In this document: in pieces, positions 59,471 through 64,000 of the stretch
Numbering within the stretch: position 1 is the stretch's first letter
How the letters are laid out: each line of letters starts with the position of its first letter
Source: Alteriqipengyuania abyssalis
GTDB lineage: Bacteria; Pseudomonadota; Alphaproteobacteria; Sphingomonadales; Sphingomonadaceae
Length of the DNA stretch: 64,000 nt
Direction of reading: 5' to 3'
Assembly: GCF_019857185.1 (NCBI RefSeq)
Contig: NZ_JAHWXP010000002.1
Location: 558,001 to 622,000, forward strand
Notes under the pieces: model-generated
What the model was told of the DNA's origin: nothing
Databases searched by the model: none
What the model saw: only the letters and a program-made list of their open reading frames with translations
Translations under genes and position numbers: made by a program

Positions 59471-61279
59471 TTATATGAGTCTTGAGCGCATCAACCCGCG
59501 CACGGCGTTGCCGATCCAGAACCCGTGTCCGAGGTCGTCCAGCGTGAGTTCGGCCTCAATTGCGCGGCCTTCGGTGATCAGCGAATCGCGCAGCACGCCG
59601 GGCAGCAGGCCGAGCGCGAGCGGCGGGGTTGCCAGCACGCCGTCGCGCTCGACGAACACGCTGGTCCAGCTGCCTTCGGTGACCAGCCCGTCGTCGCGCA
59701 CCAGCAGCGCCTCGTGCGCGTCCAGACCTCGCGCGGCAGCCAGCGCATCGGCGTAGAACCCGCGGTCGGTGGTCTTGTGGCGCAGGCGCCAGTCGCCGGG
59801 ATCGACCGGCAGGGGGAGGGCGATGCAGTCGAGCGGCTCGCTCGGCGTGACGGGCAGCGGCGACACCTCGATCGCGGTCGTACCGGAACGCGCGCAGACC
59901 AGCCGCACGCGCGCCGGATCGGCGAGGTCGAAGCACAGCGCCTGAATCTGGTTGCGCGCGGCGTGCCGATCGAACGCGAAGCCCAGCTCGCTCGCGCTGG
60001 CGGAAATCCGCGCCAGATGCCCTTCGAGCAGGGGCACGCCCTCTTCGGGGTCGAACCGCATCGTCTCGATCAGGTCGAAGGCGGGCGCGCGCGATTCGGG
60101 ACTGCTGGCGCGCGCGAAGCCCGCCTTGATCTGCGCTTCGCGCCATTCGCCCAGCGAATCGCTGTCCGCGACGATCCCTGCGCCCACGCCCAGCACGGCG
60201 GTGCCGTGGCCATTCTCGGTCGGGGTGAGGCGCAGCGTGCGGATCGCGACGTTGAAGCTGGCGCTGCCATCGGCATCGAACGCGCCGATCGCGCCGCAAT
60301 AGGGCCCGCGCGCATCGCGCTCCAGCCGGTCGATGATCTCCATCGCGCGGATCTTCGGCGCGCCCGTGATCGATCCGCTGGGGAACAGCGCCGCGACGAT
60401 CTGCGCAAGGCCCGTGCCCGGCTTCATCTGCGCATGCACCGTGCTGACCATCTGGTGCACGGTGGGGAAGCTCTCGACCTTGAACGGCTCGTCGACCCGC
60501 ACCGACCCGGGCACGGCGATGCGCGAGAGATCGTTGCGCATCAGATCGACGATCATCAGGTTTTCGGCGCGGTCCTTCTCCGAGTCGGCCAGCTCCTGCG
60601 CCGCTGCCCGGTCGGCCTGCGCATCCGCGTGCCGGGGGCGGGTGCCCTTCATCGGGCGCGCGGTCAGGCCGCCATCGGCCAGTTCGAAGAACAATTCGGG
60701 GGAGAGGCTGACCACCGCGTGGCTGCCATCCCACACGACGCCGCCGTGCCCTGCGCTGGAGGCCTTGCGCAGGCTCGCATAGAGCGCCAGCGGATCGCCG
60801 CGGAATGCGCCGGTCAGCGGCAGGGTGAGGTTCGCCTGATAGATGTCGCCCGCCGCGATATTCTCCTGCAACGCGGCGAAGCGTTCCTGCCATTCGCCGG
60901 GAGAGATTGCCGGGTCGAGCGGGCCCAGCGTAGCGGGGCCGGGCGCGCTCTGGGCCAGCCAGTCCCCGACCGCGTCCGCCGCGATTCTCTGCTCGGCATC
61001 GAACAGCCCCAGCCACACGAGCGGCCCAGCCGCGCCCGTGCGCGCATCGGCCATAGGATGCAGCTTCGGCTCCAACGCCAGCCCCGCCTCGTAGGCGAGG
61101 TAGCCTGCCAGCGTGCCGCCGCGTGTCCCTTGCGCGGCCTGTGCCGCGGCCAGCGTTTGTTCGACCTCGTCCGGGCGCAGCGCGCGGAACACCTCGACCG
61201 GTCTTTCGAACAGGCGTGCGCCGCCATCATGCGCAGGCCGCGCATCGTCGAGCAGGATGAAGGGGTCCGCCGTTGCCAT
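59471..61279 (-). CDS. pabB: Fused aminodeoxychorismate synthase I and lyase (PabB-PabC)
   Basis: 602 residues. Residues 1-345 are PabB: AGDIYQANLTLPL, RPMKGTRPRH, ENLMIVDLMRNDLSRI, SGSITGAPKIRAMEIID. From about 390 a PLP class IV lyase domain follows: FDLIETMRFDPEEGVPLLEGHLAR, HEALLVRDDGLVTEGSWTSVF and GLLPGVLRD, matching PabC. It thus makes 4-aminobenzoate for folate from chorismate in one chain (with a PabA amidotransferase elsewhere). Fusions of this kind are known. Confidence 0.92.
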   Translation of the reverse strand: MATADPFILLDDARPAHDGGARLFERPVEVFRALRPDEVEQTLAAAQAAQGTRGGTLAGYLAYEAGLALEPKLHPMADARTGAAGPLVWLGLFDAEQRIAADAVGDWLAQSAPGPATLGPLDPAISPGEWQERFAALQENIAAGDIYQANLTLPLTGAFRGDPLALYASLRKASSAGHGGVVWDGSHAVVSLSPELFFELADGGLTARPMKGTRPRHADAQADRAAAQELADSEKDRAENLMIVDLMRNDLSRIAVPGSVRVDEPFKVESFPTVHQMVSTVHAQMKPGTGLAQIVAALFPSGSITGAPKIRAMEIIDRLERDARGPYCGAIGAFDADGSASFNVAIRTLRLTPTENGHGTAVLGVGAGIVADSDSLGEWREAQIKAGFARASSPESRAPAFDLIETMRFDPEEGVPLLEGHLARISASASELGFAFDRHAARNQIQALCFDLADPARVRLVCARSGTTAIEVSPLPVTPSEPLDCIALPLPVDPGDWRLRHKTTDRGFYADALAAARGLDAHEALLVRDDGLVTEGSWTSVFVERDGVLATPPLALGLLPGVLRDSLITEGRAIEAELTLDDLGHGFWIGNAVRGLMRSRLI

Positions 61280-61384
61280 TCGTGATCCGCTCTATCGAAG
61301 CGTCCGCGAATTGGAACCACCTTGACGCTTCGCAGGTGCCCCGCGAAGACCGTCGAACGATTGTGAGAGAAGGGTGTCGGCGGC

Positions 61385-62959
61385 GTGAGCACGATTTTTC
61401 TGGGGCGCAACCAGGATGGCGAGGCGCAGGAGCTGCGGCTCGACCGCGCCAACCGCCACGGCCTGATCGCGGGCGCGACCGGTACGGGCAAGACGGTGAC
61501 CTTGCAGGGCCTCGCCGAAAGCTTTTCCGCCGCCGGAGTCCCGGTGTTCGTTGCCGATGTGAAGGGCGATCTCGCGGGGCTCGCGGTGCCGGGTTCGGCC
61601 AAGTTCAAGCATGCCGACAAGCTGGAAGGCCGCGCGGCCGAGCTGGGGATGGACGATTATGCCTATGCCGATTTCCCGGTGATCTTCTGGGACCTGTTCG
61701 GTGAACAGGGCCATCCGGTGCGCACCACCGTCTCCGAAATGGGCCCGCTGCTGCTCGCGCGCCTGCTCGACCTGAACGAGACCCAGGAGGGCGTGCTCCA
61801 GATCGTCTTCCGCCATGCCGACGATAACGGCCTGCTGCTGCTCGATTTCGAGGATCTGCGCAGCCTGCTCGCGTGGGCGGCGGACCATACGGACGAAGTC
61901 TCGGGCGAATATGGCCGCGTCACCAAGGCCTCCATCGGCGCGATCCAGCGCGCGCTGCTGACTTTCGAGAGCGAGGGGGCGGATAAGTTCTTCGGCGAGC
62001 CTGCGCTGGAGGTGGACGACCTCTTCCGCGTCGATGCCGCCGGGCGCGGGTTCATCAGCATCCTCGCCGCAGACAAGCTGATGCGCAGCCCCAAGCTTTA
62101 CGCGACCTACCTGTTCTGGCTGCTCGCCGAACTGTTCGAGACGCTGCCCGAGGTGGGCGACCCGGAAAAGCCCAAGCTGGTGTTCTTCTTTGACGAGGCG
62201 CACCTGCTGTTCGACGACACGCCCAAGGCGTTTCAGGATACGATCGAGACGGTTGTGCGCCTGATCCGATCGAAAGGCGTGGGCGTGTTCTTCGTCACCC
62301 AGAACCCGATCGACATTCCCGACGATGTTGCGGGGCAGATCGGCAACCGCGTGCAACACGCGCTGCGCGCCTTCACCCCGCGCGACCAGAAGGCGATCAA
62401 GGCCGCGGCGCAGACCTTCCGGATCAATCCCGAGCTCGACGTCGCGACCGCGATCACCGAGCTGAAAACGGGCGAGGCGCTGGTCTCCACGCTGGGCGAG
62501 GATGGCGCGCCGTCCGTAGTCCAGCGCACGCTGATCAAGCCGCCGCAAAGCCGCCTTGGCCCGCTATCGACGGGCGAGCGTGCGGTGATCCTCGGCGCGA
62601 GCCCGCTGGCGGGCAAGTACGATATGCCGGTCGACCGCGAAAGCGCGGCGGAAGTGATCGCGCAGAAGATGGTCGATGCCGCCGCAACCGCTGCCGAGGT
62701 CGAGGAAAAGGGCGAAGCCGAGGTCCGCAAGCGGGAGCGCAAGAGCACCAGCATCTGGGGCAAGGCAATCTCGCGCGGCACCAAGGTCGCGGCTGGCTCT
62801 GCCGCCGGAATGGCCGCGCGCACCGTGCTGGGCAAGAAATCGCGCGCCAATCCGATGGCCTCGGGTGTTACCTCGGCTGCGGGTTCGATCGCGACCGATC
62901 TAGCGGGACCGGTGGTCGGCAGCTTCGTGCGCAACCTCGTCGGCGGGTTGATGCGTTAG
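61385..62959 (+). CDS. HerA-like ATPase, DUF853 family
   Basis: 524 residues from GTG 61385. Walker A GATGTGKT (30-37), Walker B KLVFFFDEAHLLF near 275, arginine-rich NRVQHALRAFTPRDQKAIKAAAQ sensor region. The C-terminal 120 residues are a basic linker and a Gly/Ala/Ser-rich hydrophobic tail. DUF853/HerA-C proteins are hexameric DNA-handling ATPases of unsettled role. Divergent from pabBC. Confidence 0.88.
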   Translation: MSTIFLGRNQDGEAQELRLDRANRHGLIAGATGTGKTVTLQGLAESFSAAGVPVFVADVKGDLAGLAVPGSAKFKHADKLEGRAAELGMDDYAYADFPVIFWDLFGEQGHPVRTTVSEMGPLLLARLLDLNETQEGVLQIVFRHADDNGLLLLDFEDLRSLLAWAADHTDEVSGEYGRVTKASIGAIQRALLTFESEGADKFFGEPALEVDDLFRVDAAGRGFISILAADKLMRSPKLYATYLFWLLAELFETLPEVGDPEKPKLVFFFDEAHLLFDDTPKAFQDTIETVVRLIRSKGVGVFFVTQNPIDIPDDVAGQIGNRVQHALRAFTPRDQKAIKAAAQTFRINPELDVATAITELKTGEALVSTLGEDGAPSVVQRTLIKPPQSRLGPLSTGERAVILGASPLAGKYDMPVDRESAAEVIAQKMVDAAATAAEVEEKGEAEVRKRERKSTSIWGKAISRGTKVAAGSAAGMAARTVLGKKSRANPMASGVTSAAGSIATDLAGPVVGSFVRNLVGGLMR

Positions 62960-62971
62960 GCCCCGTAATAC

Positions 62972-64000
62972 CTAACTAAGCGGCAGCCGCATCTCGGCGC
63001 GCAGGCCGCCCTGCGTGCGGTTGGCGAGCCGCAGCTCTCCGCCATGTTCGGCAAGGATCGCGCGGGTCAGCGTGAGGCCGAGCCCGGCACCGCCGGTCCC
63101 GCGATTGCGACTCGCCTCGCCCCGCCTGAAAGGCTCGAGCATCGCGGCCATGTCTTCCGGCGGGATGCCCGGGCCTTCGTCCTCCACCGCGATCACCGCA
63201 GCACTGCCCTCGCGGGTGAGCGAGACCTGCGCGGTGCCGCCGTAGCGCAGCGCATTCTCGATCAGGTTGCGAAGCGCGCGCCGCAGCCAGGTGACCTGCA
63301 CCGGGGCGACGATCCGATCGGTGTGCGCGATGGCGACGGGCCGGTCCATGTCCTCGAACTCCTCGACCACGCTTTCGACCAGCGCGGCGAGCTGGGTCGC
63401 CTCAGGCGGGTCTTTCGCGCGTCCGATCCGCGCGAGCGAGAGGATATCGTCGAGCGAGCGGCGCAGATCCTCGATCGTCTCGGCCATCCGCGTGCGCTGG
63501 GTTTCGTCCGTAACCGATTCGATCCGCACCCGCAGAGCGGCGAGCGGCGTCTTGAGATCGTGCCCGATCGCGCCGAGCATCACATCCTTCTCGTTCAGCA
63601 GCGCGGCAATCCGGCTTTCGAGCAGGTTGTGCGCCGCGATCAGCCGGCTGACATCCTCCGGCCCACGTTCTGGGAGCGGTTCGCGTGCCTCGTGCGTGCG
63701 CGCGAAGCTCTCGACCCGCTCGGTCAGGCGGGCGAGCGGGCGGGTGATCCGGCGCAGCACCAGATAGGTCGCGGCGAGCAGCACCAGAAACAGCAGCACG
63801 GTCTGCGCCGCGATCAGCCACAGCACGCCCGCCTCCACCGGGGGGCGCAGCGCGCGCGCGACGATCCAGCGACTCTCGCCCGGCATGCGCAGCGCGGCGA
63901 CCATCACCTCGCGCTCGCTCAGGCCATCGCGCCAGCGGGCGCGGAAGCGCGGGAATTCGTCCGCAAGCGAGGCGAGCAGCGTATCTTGTGCAACGGGGCG
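62972..64000 (-). CDS. Sensor histidine kinase, N-terminus beyond window
   Basis: The frame is open to the right edge. A transmembrane helix (about 63790-63730, VLWLIAAQTVLLFLVLLAATYLVL), HAMP (RRITRPLARLTERVESF), phosphoacceptor IGHDLKTPLAALRVRIESV, and HATPase with NLIENALRYGG, DEGPGIPPE and GTGGAGLGLTLTRAI. EnvZ/OmpB-type two-component sensor; its partner regulator and signal are outside the window. Confidence 0.9.
   Translation of the reverse strand, partial: RPVAQDTLLASLADEFPRFRARWRDGLSEREVMVAALRMPGESRWIVARALRPPVEAGVLWLIAAQTVLLFLVLLAATYLVLRRITRPLARLTERVESFARTHEAREPLPERGPEDVSRLIAAHNLLESRIAALLNEKDVMLGAIGHDLKTPLAALRVRIESVTDETQRTRMAETIEDLRRSLDDILSLARIGRAKDPPEATQLAALVESVVEEFEDMDRPVAIAHTDRIVAPVQVTWLRRALRNLIENALRYGGTAQVSLTREGSAAVIAVEDEGPGIPPEDMAAMLEPFRRGEASRNRGTGGAGLGLTLTRAILAEHGGELRLANRTQGGLRAEMRLPLS

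Noticed and set aside
1-64000. CRISPR arrays, IS elements, prophage, tRNA or rRNA genes
   Set aside because: No regularly spaced repeats, transposase or integrase motifs, or cloverleaf with T-loop consensus were found by eye. A tRNAscan-SE run would be needed to be certain about tRNAs.

Overview
The window is high-GC, gene-dense chromosomal DNA from an alphaproteobacterium. The best fit is Sphingomonadales, probably Erythrobacteraceae (Erythrobacter, Qipengyuania or Altererythrobacter type). Pointers are the leuS-lptE-holA and rnd-lptC-lptA clusters, two genes of the exosortase-A-associated type, PHA-cycle genes, a membrane-tethered LuxR/DUF4019 regulator, a DUF3576 lipoprotein ahead of leuS, and frequent 4-bp ATGA gene overlaps. 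This assignment rests on gene content only. I saw no insertion sequence, integrase, CRISPR array, tRNA or rRNA, so this is core chromosome rather than an island.

Left part (1-13.9 kb): a cut-off alpha/beta hydrolase, a Tat-exported PhoD phosphatase, and a small regulatory operon (two membrane proteins, an XRE repressor, then an exported hydrolase). Divergent from that operon, a threonine-rich leader peptide precedes a DEDDh exoribonuclease gene and thrS. Then come a TauE-type permease, agmatine deiminase, an M28 peptidase lipoprotein and glnE.

Middle (13.9-33.6 kb): bcp peroxiredoxin, an M23 peptidase, an acyl-CoA ligase, galU and murA (envelope precursors), uncharacterised envelope proteins, a membrane-bound LuxR/DUF4019 regulator, phaB, the leuS-lptE-holA cluster, the opposing rnd-lptC-lptA cluster and ung.

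Right-centre (33.6-46.6 kb): an exosortase-associated glycosyltransferase and O-ligase pair, a MaoC hydratase and thiolase separated by a REP-like palindrome, a DUF4126 protein, PHA depolymerase divergent from an ABC exporter, an M13 peptidase, uppP and a small membrane protein.

Right part (46.6-64 kb): acidic lipoproteins, phenylalanine hydroxylase, a coupled acyl-CoA dehydrogenase/thiolase/dehydratase operon, a beta-helix protein, the xth-ribA-GNAT operon, a PhoA phosphatase lipoprotein, a probable 6S-like small RNA, lolA, rpmG, the pabBC-rluA-arfB operon, a HerA-like ATPase and a sensor kinase running off the right edge.

The strongest unexpected signal is the region 4600-4890. Two matched 17-bp palindromes lie between divergent promoters, next to a leaderless peptide with six consecutive Thr codons and mutually exclusive RNA stems, ahead of an exoribonuclease gene and thrS. 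Together these look like a threonine-sensing attenuator for threonyl-tRNA synthetase. The second is a rod-shaped RNA with its own terminator on the minus strand at 57046-57200.
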